Below the pieces are notes generated by a model. That model searched no databases. It was not told the origin of the DNA and saw only the letters and a list, made by a program, of their open reading frames with translations. A program made the position numbers and the translations under genes. Positions 38,791-47,595 of a stretch of 64,000 nt of DNA are shown here, piece by piece. Within the stretch, counting starts at the first letter, position 1. Every line of letters begins with the position of its first letter. Origin of the DNA: Marinobacter sp. NP-4(2019) (GTDB lineage Bacteria > Pseudomonadota > Gammaproteobacteria > Pseudomonadales > Oleiphilaceae). Where the stretch lies: positions 2,170,001 through 2,234,000 of the forward strand of contig NZ_CP034142.1 of the NCBI RefSeq assembly GCF_003994855.1, in the 5' to 3' direction.

Positions 38791-40152
38791 ATGGCTAATG
38801 ATCTGGATAAAAACGTCGACGTTTCGCTGAAAAAATTCCGCCCTCACGGTGGCTGGCTGGAGAAGCCGACGAATATTCAGCCGCCACTTGAAGGTGAAAT
38901 CAACGCGGACGTGGTTATTGTCGGGGCTGGCTACGCCGGTCTCTCCACCGCCCTGGAACTGGCCGAGGCCGGAGCCAATGTGGTGGTGCTGGAGCGCGAC
39001 TTCGCCGGCTTCGGCGCGAGTGGGCGTAACGCGGGATATCTTGCTGGCAGCATGGGGGTTGAGTTCGAATTCTTTCTCAAACGAATCGGTCGGGAGAAGG
39101 CCAGGGAGATCGTCCGTTTCTACGACGAAGGCGTTGCCTATGTGGAAGGTCGGCTCGACAAGCTGGGCATAGACTGCGACTACAACGCCTCCGGTATTAT
39201 TCGCGCAGCTGTTCACGCCTCCCAGGAGAAGCGGCTGCGAAAAAGCATGGAGCTAGGTCTGGAACTGGGTTCGCAGACCGAGTTCCTGGATCAAACGGAG
39301 ATGCGGGCTCGCGGGATACCGCCGGCGTTTCTGTTTGGCTGCTACCAGAAACACGGCGGCACACTGGACCCCGGCAAGTATGTGCTGGGCCTCAGGCGTG
39401 CAGCGCTGAAGGTCGGTGTAAAACTCTACGAACAGACTCCGCTGGTTTCCTACACTGAGGGGCCGGTAGTCACCTGCGACACCGAACGGGGCCGGGTACG
39501 CGCACCGCACCTGGTATTGGCGACCAATGCCTATACCCCTCAGCTTGGTCTGCTGGGGAACAAAGTGGCGCCATTGCGGGTTTCGGCGATCGAAACCGAA
39601 CGGTTGACCGCTTCGCAACTTGAATCCCTGGGCTGGCAGGGACGAGAGGGCATTGTGACGCCTCATTTCACCATGGAAAGTCATCGCCTGACCGCCCGCA
39701 ATACGTTGGTTATTACGACCAAGCGACTGAATTACGTGTATGGCTCAAAAACACCGAACGTCCCGGACAGTACCGCTTATCGCGAACTCGCCGTAGCACT
39801 GAACGATCGCTTTCCAACCCTGAACGGCCTCGGAATCCAGGCCTGCTGGAGCGGCTATGTCAGCCTTGCCTACGACGCCTTGCCGGTGGTGGGCGAGACG
39901 GGCGCCAACCAGAACATTCTCTACACCGCCGGGTGTTCCGGGCATGGAGTCGCCACCCAGTCCCTTATGGGAAAACTGCTTAGCGAGCGAATTGCTGGTT
40001 CCGAGCATCCGCTGCTTTCGGCACTGCGGCACAAGTCGCCTACGACACTGCCTGAGCCGCTGCAGTGGTGTGCCCTCAAATTCGCTCTGGGTGCAGCCAA
40101 CCGGATTGACGGCTACATTAATCGTAACGCGCGTAGAAAGAAACTTGAGTAA
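38791..40152 (+). CDS. FAD-dependent oxidoreductase, DadA/PuuB-like amine oxidase
   Basis: A 453-residue DAO-fold flavoprotein. The FAD loop VVIVGAGYAGLSTALELAE is near residue 45, with GFGASGRNAGYLAGS next (as in gamma-glutamylputrescine oxidase-type enzymes) and the C-terminal LYTAGCSGHGVATQSLMG. It probably oxidises a secondary or primary amine, or a D-amino acid. A signal peptide is not evident, so it is cytoplasmic. It lies 18 bases after the nitronate monooxygenase and 94 bases before the RND adaptor, so it is probably co-transcribed with both. Confidence 0.85.
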   Translation: MANDLDKNVDVSLKKFRPHGGWLEKPTNIQPPLEGEINADVVIVGAGYAGLSTALELAEAGANVVVLERDFAGFGASGRNAGYLAGSMGVEFEFFLKRIGREKAREIVRFYDEGVAYVEGRLDKLGIDCDYNASGIIRAAVHASQEKRLRKSMELGLELGSQTEFLDQTEMRARGIPPAFLFGCYQKHGGTLDPGKYVLGLRRAALKVGVKLYEQTPLVSYTEGPVVTCDTERGRVRAPHLVLATNAYTPQLGLLGNKVAPLRVSAIETERLTASQLESLGWQGREGIVTPHFTMESHRLTARNTLVITTKRLNYVYGSKTPNVPDSTAYRELAVALNDRFPTLNGLGIQACWSGYVSLAYDALPVVGETGANQNILYTAGCSGHGVATQSLMGKLLSERIAGSEHPLLSALRHKSPTTLPEPLQWCALKFALGAANRIDGYINRNARRKKLE

Positions 40153-40246
40153 AACGACGGCAGCTTATCGTCATGAGCACCCGATACCGGAGCCAGTGAC
40201 AACGAGATTGATCGGATAACGGCAAATTTTATTTTCGGAGGCCGTA

Positions 40247-41335
40247 ATGGAATGTATTCGTAATCGCTTCAGGGTATTTTGGCTTTGGTTACCGCTCACA
40301 CTGGTGATCAGTGCTTGTGGCGAGCAGGAGCAAAAAACGCCGGAACCTGTCTCTAGGCCGGTTAAGCTTTTCACTGTGGGTGAGATGGCCAGTCCCCGGA
40401 CGCTGAAGTTTCCCGGTAGCGTCTCTGCAGTCCAGCAATCGGAAATGGCCTTTGAGGTCTCCGGTCGCATTATTGAAATGCCAGTGACCGAAGGGGATCG
40501 GGTCGAGGCCGGTAAGGTACTGGCCAGGATCGATCCACGGGACTACGAGTCAGAACGTGACCGCGCCCGCGCCGAACGCAATGCCGCCAGGGCCGACTTT
40601 AATCGTTATCACAAAGCCTACCAGGCAGATGCGGTGACGGCGCAGCAGCTGGATATGGCCAGACGCGCCCTGGAGGTGGCCGAGGCGGGGCTCCAGAGGG
40701 CCAATAAAGCTGTTGAGGACACTGTCCTGCAGGCTCCGTTCAGCGGGCGTGTTGCCCGCAAGCTGGTGGAGGACTTTGCCAATGTGCAGGCCAAGCAACC
40801 GGTGATGATCCTGCAGAGTGACAACGCCCTGGAAATGAAGGTCAATATTCCTGAAGCCGACTGGGTAGGCCATAAGCCCGTCACATCTGCAGCGGAGATC
40901 GAACAGGACGCCGACATCCGGGTTGTGCTCAGTTCACTTCCGGACAGGGCCATTCCTGCGCGAATTACGGCCTTTTCCACCTCGGCCGACCCGATCACCC
41001 GTACCTTCGAAGTCACGGTTGGTTTCGAACCGCCGAAAGACCTCTCGGTGAGCCCGGGGATGACCGGCCATGTTGCTTATACCCCTGCGCCGGAAGTGGC
41101 ACCGGCTGGCCTGTCGATTCCCGCGGATGCCGTCGTCGCGGCGCCAGATAAATCCCCCTATGTCTGGCTGTTCGATTCAGAGGCAGGAACGGTGACAAAG
41201 CGTTCGGTTGAGGTGGGCGAGCTGACCGGAGACAACATCCAGGTGGTCTCCGGGCTTGAGGCTGGCGATCGCATTGCGGTGGCGGGTGTGCATACGCTCT
41301 CAGAGGGTTTTCCTGTGCACGCAATGGAGGACTGA
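40247..41335 (+). CDS. RND efflux periplasmic adaptor (membrane fusion) lipoprotein
   Basis: HlyD/MFP-family adaptor of 362 residues. The N-terminus has a type II signal peptide with lipobox ISAC and Cys24 as the lipidated residue. Then come a barrel-sandwich hybrid (GDRVEAGKVLARIDPRDYE), a helical hairpin rich in Ala/Arg (about residues 100-150), and a second lipoyl half (DTVLQAPFSGRVARKLVEDFANV). It links the inner-membrane RND pump encoded next to an outer-membrane channel, which is not encoded here. ATG 40247 is behind CGGAGG. Its stop at 41335 is 5 bases before the pump start. Confidence 0.93.
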   Translation: MECIRNRFRVFWLWLPLTLVISACGEQEQKTPEPVSRPVKLFTVGEMASPRTLKFPGSVSAVQQSEMAFEVSGRIIEMPVTEGDRVEAGKVLARIDPRDYESERDRARAERNAARADFNRYHKAYQADAVTAQQLDMARRALEVAEAGLQRANKAVEDTVLQAPFSGRVARKLVEDFANVQAKQPVMILQSDNALEMKVNIPEADWVGHKPVTSAAEIEQDADIRVVLSSLPDRAIPARITAFSTSADPITRTFEVTVGFEPPKDLSVSPGMTGHVAYTPAPEVAPAGLSIPADAVVAAPDKSPYVWLFDSEAGTVTKRSVEVGELTGDNIQVVSGLEAGDRIAVAGVHTLSEGFPVHAMED

Positions 41336-41339
41336 CATC

Positions 41340-44300
41340 ATGGATATTGCCTCCATCGCCATCCGCAAGCGGACTGTTACCCTGGTGCTCACGGTCGTGA
41401 TGCTCGGTGCGGGTCTGTTGACCTACAGCGGCATGAGCCGCCTTGAAGACCCGGAATTCACGATCAAGGATGCCCTGGTTATAACCCCATACAGCGGTGC
41501 CTCGGCAACGGAAGTGGAACAGGAAGTCAGTGAACGACTGGAAAAAGTCGTGCAGCAGCTCGGGGAACTGGAACGCGTCAAGTCGAAGTCCGAGCGGGGG
41601 CTGTCGACGCTGACGGTGACCATCAAGGAGAGCTACGACAAGGAAACCTTACCCCAAGTCTGGGACAAGCTGCGGCAAAAAATAAACGATGTCCAGCGGG
41701 ACCTGCCGCCGGGTGCCGGTCCCTCCGTCGTTCTCGATGACTATGGCGATGTCTACAGCGTATTCATGGTCGTCACTGGTGATGGCTACAGCTATGCCGA
41801 ACTCAAGGATTACGTGGATTCGCTTCAACGAGAACTCCTGCTGGTGCAGGACGTTGGCAAGATTACCACCTTCGGTGAACGACAGGAGGCCATCTTTGTC
41901 GAGTTCAACCGGGACCGGATGTCGCAGCTGGGCATTCCACCGTCCGCAATCATCGAGGAACTGCGCCAGAAGGGGGTAGCGGCGGATGCCGGCCGCGCCC
42001 GTGTCGGGTCGGAGTTCGTCACCCTGACCCCATCCGGCGGTCTCGACTCAGTATCGGATTTCGAGTCCTTGCTAATCCACGGCGGCGAGGGCCGGCAACT
42101 GTATCTGCGTGATATTGCCAACGTTCGACGCGGCTATGTGGAACCTCAGAATGCCAAGATACGGTTTGACGGTAAACCAGGTATTGGCCTGGGTATTTCC
42201 ACCGTCTCGGGTGGCAATGTCGTGACGATGGGCGACGCCGTGCAGGCCCGACTGGCGGAACTGGAGGGCCAGCGCCCGGTGGGCATGGAGCTGGGTATTG
42301 TTTCCCTGCAATCGGAAGCGGTGACCGAGGCGATATCCGGGTTTGTCACCAGCCTTTTGCAGGCGGTTGCAATCGTGATTGTGGTGTTGCTGCTGTTCAT
42401 GGGCTTGCGCAGCGGCCTGTTGATCGGTTTTGTACTGGTATTGACGATTGCCGGGTCGTTTCTGTTTCTCGATCCGATGGGGGTGGCGCTGGAACGTATC
42501 TCCCTCGGCGCCCTGATTATTGCGCTCGGCATGCTGGTTGATAACGCCATTGTGGTGGTCGATGGCGTGCTCATTCGTATGCAGAAGGGAAAAACCGCCG
42601 AGCAGGCGGCCTCGGAAGTGGTCAAGCAGTCTGCCTGGCCGTTGTTGGCGGCCACGTTGATTGCGATATTGGCGTTCGCTGCAATCGGCACCTCAAACGA
42701 CGCAACCGGGGAATATTGCCGTTCGCTGTTCCAGGTGGTGATGGTGTCGCTGCTGTTGAGCTGGGTAACCGCGGTTACGGTAACGCCCCTGCTGTGCGTT
42801 ATGTTCCTGAAGCCCCCCAAAGACAACCCGTCGAATTCCGATCCCTATGGCGGCGGATTTTACCGGCGGTATAGCGGGTTCCTGCGCACCTGTATCCGCC
42901 ACCGTTATTTGAGTTCTGCGACGGTGGCCGGCGTGTTTGCCGTCGCGGTGTGGGGATTCTCCTTTGTTGAGCAGAGTTTTTTCCCGAGCTCGACACGTCC
43001 CCAGTTCATGGTGGATTACTGGCTGCCTCAGGGCACCCACATCGATGCGACGAGCGCTGATGCGACGCAGGTCGAACAGATGCTGCTGGACAAGGAGGGC
43101 GTCACACAGGTGACCACGACGGTTGGGGAAGGGGCGCCAAGGTTCCTGCTGACGTACCAGCCACAGCAGCCGAACAGCGCCTACGCCCAGTTTCTGGTCA
43201 ATGTGGACGATTACCGGATTATCGACGACCTCATACCGGAAATCGAAACCGAGCTTACCGACCGATTCCCGGATGCACTCGTCTACGCCAATCCCTTCGA
43301 ACTGGGCACGGGAACCATTGGCAAGGTTCAGGCACGGCTGAGTGGCCCCGATGCGAATGAACTGCGGCGACTGGCCGGTGAAGTGGAAAGGATTTATCGC
43401 AGTGATCCTGACACCAAGGGCGTTCGCACCGATTGGCGGCAACGGGTAAAACTTGTACGAGCCAACCTTGCCCTGGAACAGGCTAACCTGAACGGCATCA
43501 CCCGATCGATGGTGGCCGAAGCCATGCAGGAAGGTTTTCAGGGCGTGAATGCCGGTGTTTACCGGGAAGGGGACTTGCTCCTGCCCATCATCGTCCGCGC
43601 CGACCAGGCCGCACGTGACGATATCGACAGCCTGGCAAACCTCCAGATCTGGAGCCCGGCCGCGCAGAAGATGATTCCTTTGCGGCAGGTCGTGCAATCG
43701 TTCGAGACCGTCTTCGAGGACGAAATTATCCATCGCCGCGACCGCAAGCGAACGATTACGGTGTTCGCTGATCCAAGCGAGGGTAGTGCAAGCGAACTCT
43801 TTGCCAGACTGCGCCCCCAGGTTGAGGCCCTACCTCTACCGCCTGGCTACACGTTGGAATGGGGCGGTGAATACGAGGATTCCCGCAAAGCCGAGGCGGG
43901 TCTTGCGGCAACCATCCCGGTGTTCATCTTCGCAATGATTCTGATCACCATCCTGATGTTTAACTCATTGCGACAGACGCTTGTCATCTGGCTGTGTGTC
44001 CCCCTGGCGGTGGTTGGCGTCACGGCGGGCCTCCTGATCACAGGGCAACCCTTTGGCTTCATGGCCTTGCTCGGGTTCCTTAGCCTGATGGGGATGCTGA
44101 TCAAGAATGCCATTGTGTTGGTCGAAGAGATTAACCTGGAAAGCGGCGAGGGTAAGGCGTTGATGCCGGCCATTGTGAATTCCGGAGTCAGTCGTCTGCG
44201 TCCGGTGGCCATGGCCGCACTCACAACGGCGCTGGGCATGATTCCGTTGGTGTTTGATGCCTTCTTCGTATCCATGGCAATCACCATCATCAGCGGGCTG

Positions 44301-44393
44301 TTGTTTGCCACGGTCCTGACCATGGTGGTATTGCCAGTGCTTTACGCCTTGATCTACCGGGCGGAGGATAAGGATGCCTCCGCCGGCACCTGA
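41340..44393 (+). CDS. RND efflux transporter permease (HAE-1/AcrB-like)
   Basis: Inner-membrane proton-driven RND pump of 1017 residues with 12 helices and two large periplasmic loops. The start is the ATG at 41340 (MDIASIAIRKR), behind GGAGGACTG; an earlier start at 41256 would overlap the adaptor gene. TM4 carries GMLVDNAIVVVD, with the proton-relay Asp followed by Asn instead of a second Asp, a variation common outside AcrB. TM10-12 show GFLSLMGMLIKNAIVLVEE and RLRPVAMAALTTALGMIPL. Paired with the upstream lipoprotein adaptor, it probably exports a hydrophobic substrate or toxic product of the associated oxidations. Confidence 0.93.
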   Translation: MDIASIAIRKRTVTLVLTVVMLGAGLLTYSGMSRLEDPEFTIKDALVITPYSGASATEVEQEVSERLEKVVQQLGELERVKSKSERGLSTLTVTIKESYDKETLPQVWDKLRQKINDVQRDLPPGAGPSVVLDDYGDVYSVFMVVTGDGYSYAELKDYVDSLQRELLLVQDVGKITTFGERQEAIFVEFNRDRMSQLGIPPSAIIEELRQKGVAADAGRARVGSEFVTLTPSGGLDSVSDFESLLIHGGEGRQLYLRDIANVRRGYVEPQNAKIRFDGKPGIGLGISTVSGGNVVTMGDAVQARLAELEGQRPVGMELGIVSLQSEAVTEAISGFVTSLLQAVAIVIVVLLLFMGLRSGLLIGFVLVLTIAGSFLFLDPMGVALERISLGALIIALGMLVDNAIVVVDGVLIRMQKGKTAEQAASEVVKQSAWPLLAATLIAILAFAAIGTSNDATGEYCRSLFQVVMVSLLLSWVTAVTVTPLLCVMFLKPPKDNPSNSDPYGGGFYRRYSGFLRTCIRHRYLSSATVAGVFAVAVWGFSFVEQSFFPSSTRPQFMVDYWLPQGTHIDATSADATQVEQMLLDKEGVTQVTTTVGEGAPRFLLTYQPQQPNSAYAQFLVNVDDYRIIDDLIPEIETELTDRFPDALVYANPFELGTGTIGKVQARLSGPDANELRRLAGEVERIYRSDPDTKGVRTDWRQRVKLVRANLALEQANLNGITRSMVAEAMQEGFQGVNAGVYREGDLLLPIIVRADQAARDDIDSLANLQIWSPAAQKMIPLRQVVQSFETVFEDEIIHRRDRKRTITVFADPSEGSASELFARLRPQVEALPLPPGYTLEWGGEYEDSRKAEAGLAATIPVFIFAMILITILMFNSLRQTLVIWLCVPLAVVGVTAGLLITGQPFGFMALLGFLSLMGMLIKNAIVLVEEINLESGEGKALMPAIVNSGVSRLRPVAMAALTTALGMIPLVFDAFFVSMAITIISGLLFATVLTMVVLPVLYALIYRAEDKDASAGT

Positions 44394-44413
44394 ATGTCCT
44401 GAGGGAAGGGGGC

Positions 44414-45151
44414 TTAGCTGCTTGAGAGGCTAGCCCTCGACGCCCCCATCCTTAGTTCCGGGCGACGCAGCAACTTCAGGCCGAACAGGATCATCCACAA
44501 CGGGAATACCAACACGACAATAACCAGCATGCCGTTGGTGAGGTTGTTCAAAGCCGGGAAAAAGCCAAACACGAAGAACAGCCCGAAACACCAGCCGACG
44601 ATCTTCAGCGGAACCAGGATGGACGCTCCCCAACCAGCTTGCTTGAGCTGTCCGCCTACGATAATCCCCCAGAACAACACGACCGGACCTTCACACCACC
44701 ACAGCCCTCTCTGACTGAAGTAGGCGACAGTTGCCCAAATCGACTCGGCGACCGTTTTACCGGCTTCGTCAGCGCCGTCGTGCATCGTTCCCAGGGTGTG
44801 CAGTGCGGTTTGCAGGATCGCGGCACCGCTCACGCCCACGACGACATACAGAAGAATCGCAAGCGCCGCCATGTCACCGAAGGCTCCCGTTTCATCCCGA
44901 AAGCGATGCCACAGATAGCCGCCAATGACCAGAACCGGGAAATAGAAACCCAGCAGATCGGCGAACATGGACAGGCGGAAGAGTTCGCGCATTTCAGGCG
45001 GTAGGCCCAGCATCCTCGCGCCATCCAGGGTCAACATGAAGTCGCCTCCCGTCACGATGGCCGCCAGGACAACGTTCAGGTAGGCAAAGATCCCGCCGGC
45101 TATGGCGACCCAGGCGGTAAAGCGCTCCATTCTTTCTTGGTTGGCATTCAT
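44414..45151 (-). CDS. Integral membrane protein of unknown function (third gene of amine oxidase module 1)
   Basis: A 245-residue protein with about six or seven predicted transmembrane helices, for example WVAIAGGIFAYLNVVLAAIV, FYFPVLVIGGYLW and LVPLKIVGWCFGLFFVFGFF. It resembles DUF4386-like membrane proteins, but I do not assign a function. I start at the ATG at 45151 (MNANQERMERF); the longer frame reaches into the cytochrome gene. It follows the diheme cytochrome c gene by 19 bases in the operon amine oxidase - cytochrome - membrane protein. The mirror-image module also ends with a membrane protein, so it may receive electrons or transport the substrate (inference). Confidence 0.75.
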   Translation of the reverse strand: MNANQERMERFTAWVAIAGGIFAYLNVVLAAIVTGGDFMLTLDGARMLGLPPEMRELFRLSMFADLLGFYFPVLVIGGYLWHRFRDETGAFGDMAALAILLYVVVGVSGAAILQTALHTLGTMHDGADEAGKTVAESIWATVAYFSQRGLWWCEGPVVLFWGIIVGGQLKQAGWGASILVPLKIVGWCFGLFFVFGFFPALNNLTNGMLVIVVLVFPLWMILFGLKLLRRPELRMGASRASLSSS

Positions 45152-45170
45152 AGTTATCTCCGTTAGTGGT

Positions 45171-45845
45171 TTATTGGGTATTGCGACTTGTTGGGGCCAG
45201 GCTCGACAGGTAGCGGGCCGTTGCCTGGATGTCTTCCTCCGACAATGCGGCGGCCATGCCATTCATCGCCTGGGTAGGATCCTTGCGGGTGCCGCGCTTA
45301 AACGCTGTCAGTTGATCGGCCAGATAGATCTCACCCTGGCCCGCCAGGCGCGGGCCGTTTGGAGTGCCATTGAGCTGATCGCCATGACAGCTTGTGCACC
45401 CGCTGTTGTTCACGATGTCCTGTCCCCGTTCATCCAGGGAACCATTGGCCTCGTGGGACTCGACAATGACCGGTGCCTGACGCTCGAAGTAAGCCGCCAG
45501 CATCTCGATCTGGTCGTCGCTCAGGCTCCTGGCAAGCGGTTGCATCTGAGGGCTGTGTCGGCGACCGTTCGCATAGGCATGCAATTGGTTCTGGATGTAC
45601 GACGCCGATAGCCCCGCCAGGGACGGGTACAGAGAGTTCCCGGATTGTCCGTTCTGGCCATGGCACAGGGCGCAGGTATCCTGGAGCTGCGGCCATTCGC
45701 CACCATTGGCTTCGTACTCTGCGGTTTGCTGGTCGACGACCGTTAAGAACTGGTACCCCGCCCACAGCTCCGGACCCACCACCGCGCCCAGGGCCACACC
45801 GCCGGCTACTGCCAGGGTGGCGGCCATCTTGATAATTCGTTTCAT
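45171..45845 (-). CDS. Diheme c-type cytochrome (cytochrome c4/c553 family), module 1
   Basis: A 224-residue protein with an N-terminal hydrophobic signal or anchor (ATLAVAGGVALGAVVG) and two heme c sites, CALCH (residues 58-62) and CTSCH (150-154), each followed by a Met-bearing region (MQPLARSL; MNGMAAAL) for axial ligation. It is periplasmic. It directly follows the Tat-exported amine oxidase (they share one base: oxidase stop region and cytochrome start at 45845), which suggests it takes electrons from the flavoenzyme, as CycN does for NicA2 in nicotine-degrading Pseudomonas. The closest relative in the window is the product of 49086-49742. Confidence 0.9.
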   Translation of the reverse strand: MKRIIKMAATLAVAGGVALGAVVGPELWAGYQFLTVVDQQTAEYEANGGEWPQLQDTCALCHGQNGQSGNSLYPSLAGLSASYIQNQLHAYANGRRHSPQMQPLARSLSDDQIEMLAAYFERQAPVIVESHEANGSLDERGQDIVNNSGCTSCHGDQLNGTPNGPRLAGQGEIYLADQLTAFKRGTRKDPTQAMNGMAAALSEEDIQATARYLSSLAPTSRNTQ

Positions 45846-47353
45846 CAGGTGTTCCTCCCGACTTGTGTGAGTGCCTGTAAAGCCTGGAAGGCAGCCCGGT
45901 GACCAGAGCGGACCGCCCCGTCCATCGCTCCAGGCCAGATGTCAGCCGTTTCCGTGCCGGACCAGATCAACCGACCGGTCGATGGACGCAGGAACCTGCC
46001 CCATCGGGTCCAGAAGCCTGGCGGAATAGGATGGATGCAGGTAAGGCTCCAGGAGTCGACCTTGCCCCAATCATGGTCATGGAACTGGGTTGGGTGCCGG
46101 GCCTCTTCGCCCAGTGCGAGGGCATAGATATCCGTCAGCACGCTTTCCGCCTGCCTGGCGTCATGGGTCAGTTGCCCCGGTTTGATAAAAGCGTTGATGA
46201 CACCGACGGACCCATCGGGCGGAGAATTGTCATAGGACCAGATCACCGGCCCGTCGAGCTGCATTACCTGACCATTCAGGCCCTTGTCCCGCCAGAATGG
46301 GCGGGGATAGACATGAACGGTTTTTCGCATTGGCGCATGGGCCGGCCAATTGGCCTGCAGCTGTGCCCGGCCCGAGGGAAGGGCCGGACTGTAGGTGAAC
46401 TGGTTGCAAAGGGCCGGGTTGAGTGCCGTGATGACCTGACGGGCCCGGATAACACCCTGATCGGTATGCACCTCGACAATATCCTGGTCCCAGCCGACGA
46501 TCTTCCGTACCGGGCAGGAGAGTTTGAGTTTGTCACCCAGGTCTTCCGCCATTCTGGTGCAGAGGATTTGTGAACCGCCGACAAATCGGGTCTCCTGGGC
46601 GCCATCCTTGATCCCTTCGAGCTGCTCTATGCTGCAGTCGGAAGTGTTGATGATCGAGAGAAAGTGCAGGAGGCTGAGGCTGGCGGGTGAGGAGCCGAAG
46701 GTGAGGGTGGTCGACATGTTGAATCCGATCTTGTCTTCCTTGCTCACGCCTTGTTGTTGCAACCACTCTCCAACCGTCATGCTGTCCAGCTCGGCGGCAT
46801 TTGGAGCGGTCCAGGGCGCGTCACCCGGTACCGAGCGTGCCATGTCGTTCAACTTACTGGCGATGTGGTGGCTGACGCTGGCGCCGCCATTGCCGGACTC
46901 CTCGGCGTACCGGGCATCACCTGCCAGATAGACGGTTTTGCCCTGGTAGTACTGGTCGAAGGTGTCCACTTCCAACTGGCGAGCCAGGTCCGCAATGGCC
47001 GTCTGTCCGGGACCGATCCACTGGCCACCGGCTTCCGAGACGACGCCATCGCCCAACTCGTGGTTGTAGGTACGGCCGCCCACCCGGTCCCGGGCTTCCA
47101 GGACCACGAAGGATTCGCAGCCTGCGCGCTGTAGATCCCTGGCCGATGTCAGGCCAGCCAGGCCTGCTCCAATGATTGCCACGTCCACCACATCCGTGTC
47201 GGCCGTTCTCAAAAGGTTCTCACCCAAGCGGGCAGTCGTTGCTGTTGCTCTTCCTGCCAGAGCAAGCCCGCCCGCAAGGGCGCCCCCACCCAAGGCCCGG
47301 ACCAGAAAGCGCCGACGGGCTCTATGGGGCTGTTTATCGTTATCTGATTTCAT
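45845..47353 (-). CDS. Tat-exported flavin monoamine oxidase/dehydrogenase, module 1
   Basis: Flavin amine oxidase-family protein of 502 residues. The N-terminus has a twin-arginine signal (R-R-R-F-L at residues 13-17, then a Gly/Ala-rich h-region), so it is exported folded to the periplasm. The FAD site is IIGAGLAGLTSARDL; EARDRVGGRT and SEAGGQWIGPGQT follow, and the C-terminal IWSGTETADIWPGAMDGAVRSG completes the flavin pocket. Start ATG 47353 is behind AGGGTGG. The paired cytochrome suggests it works as a dehydrogenase like NicA2 rather than an H2O2-producing oxidase. The substrate is unknown. It is divergent from the paralogous gene at 47596, with candidate TetR operators between. Confidence 0.9.
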   Translation of the reverse strand: MKSDNDKQPHRARRRFLVRALGGGALAGGLALAGRATATTARLGENLLRTADTDVVDVAIIGAGLAGLTSARDLQRAGCESFVVLEARDRVGGRTYNHELGDGVVSEAGGQWIGPGQTAIADLARQLEVDTFDQYYQGKTVYLAGDARYAEESGNGGASVSHHIASKLNDMARSVPGDAPWTAPNAAELDSMTVGEWLQQQGVSKEDKIGFNMSTTLTFGSSPASLSLLHFLSIINTSDCSIEQLEGIKDGAQETRFVGGSQILCTRMAEDLGDKLKLSCPVRKIVGWDQDIVEVHTDQGVIRARQVITALNPALCNQFTYSPALPSGRAQLQANWPAHAPMRKTVHVYPRPFWRDKGLNGQVMQLDGPVIWSYDNSPPDGSVGVINAFIKPGQLTHDARQAESVLTDIYALALGEEARHPTQFHDHDWGKVDSWSLTCIHPIPPGFWTRWGRFLRPSTGRLIWSGTETADIWPGAMDGAVRSGHRAAFQALQALTQVGRNT

Positions 47354-47385
47354 AATCCACCCTTGTCGCGTTATCCATCCCAATT

Positions 47386-47407
47386 AACATTACGGATGTT
47401 ATGCTAA
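47386..47407. promoter_or_regulatory. Candidate TetR operator O2
   Basis: AACATTAC-N3-TGTTATGCTAA, three differences from the consensus arms. It lies 33 bases upstream of the module 1 amine oxidase start. A weaker copy (TACATAAC-N3-CGTTATTGAGC) follows at 47410-47431, and its core ATAACAATCGTTAT is an 14-bp near-palindrome. Confidence 0.6.
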
Positions 47408-47409
47408 TA

Positions 47410-47431
47410 TACATAACAATCGTTATTGAGC
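47410..47431. promoter_or_regulatory. Weak candidate TetR operator O3
   Basis: TACATAAC-N3-CGTTATTGAGC, with only the inner part of the dyad conserved (ATAAC-N4-GTTAT). It adjoins O2 with a 24-bp repeat period and could be a second half of a cooperative site. Confidence 0.4.
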
Positions 47432-47508
47432 AAAGAGCAGGCGATCAGAGGTAAGGGCTTAACCCGGCGGATCGGCAAAGTCAGAGCCTGAATCCTTATC
47501 TGAAATTA

Positions 47509-47530
47509 AAAATAACGGGTGTTGCGTTAA
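47509..47530. promoter_or_regulatory. Candidate TetR operator O4
   Basis: AAAATAAC-N3-TGTTGCGTTAA, two differences from the consensus arms. It lies 65 bases upstream of the module 2 amine oxidase ATG at 47596. Confidence 0.6.
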
Positions 47531-47595
47531 ATTGGAGGGCTTGCTAATCTCTGGTTTGACCCTGCAAACGAGGCACGACACTGAGGCACGCTAAT

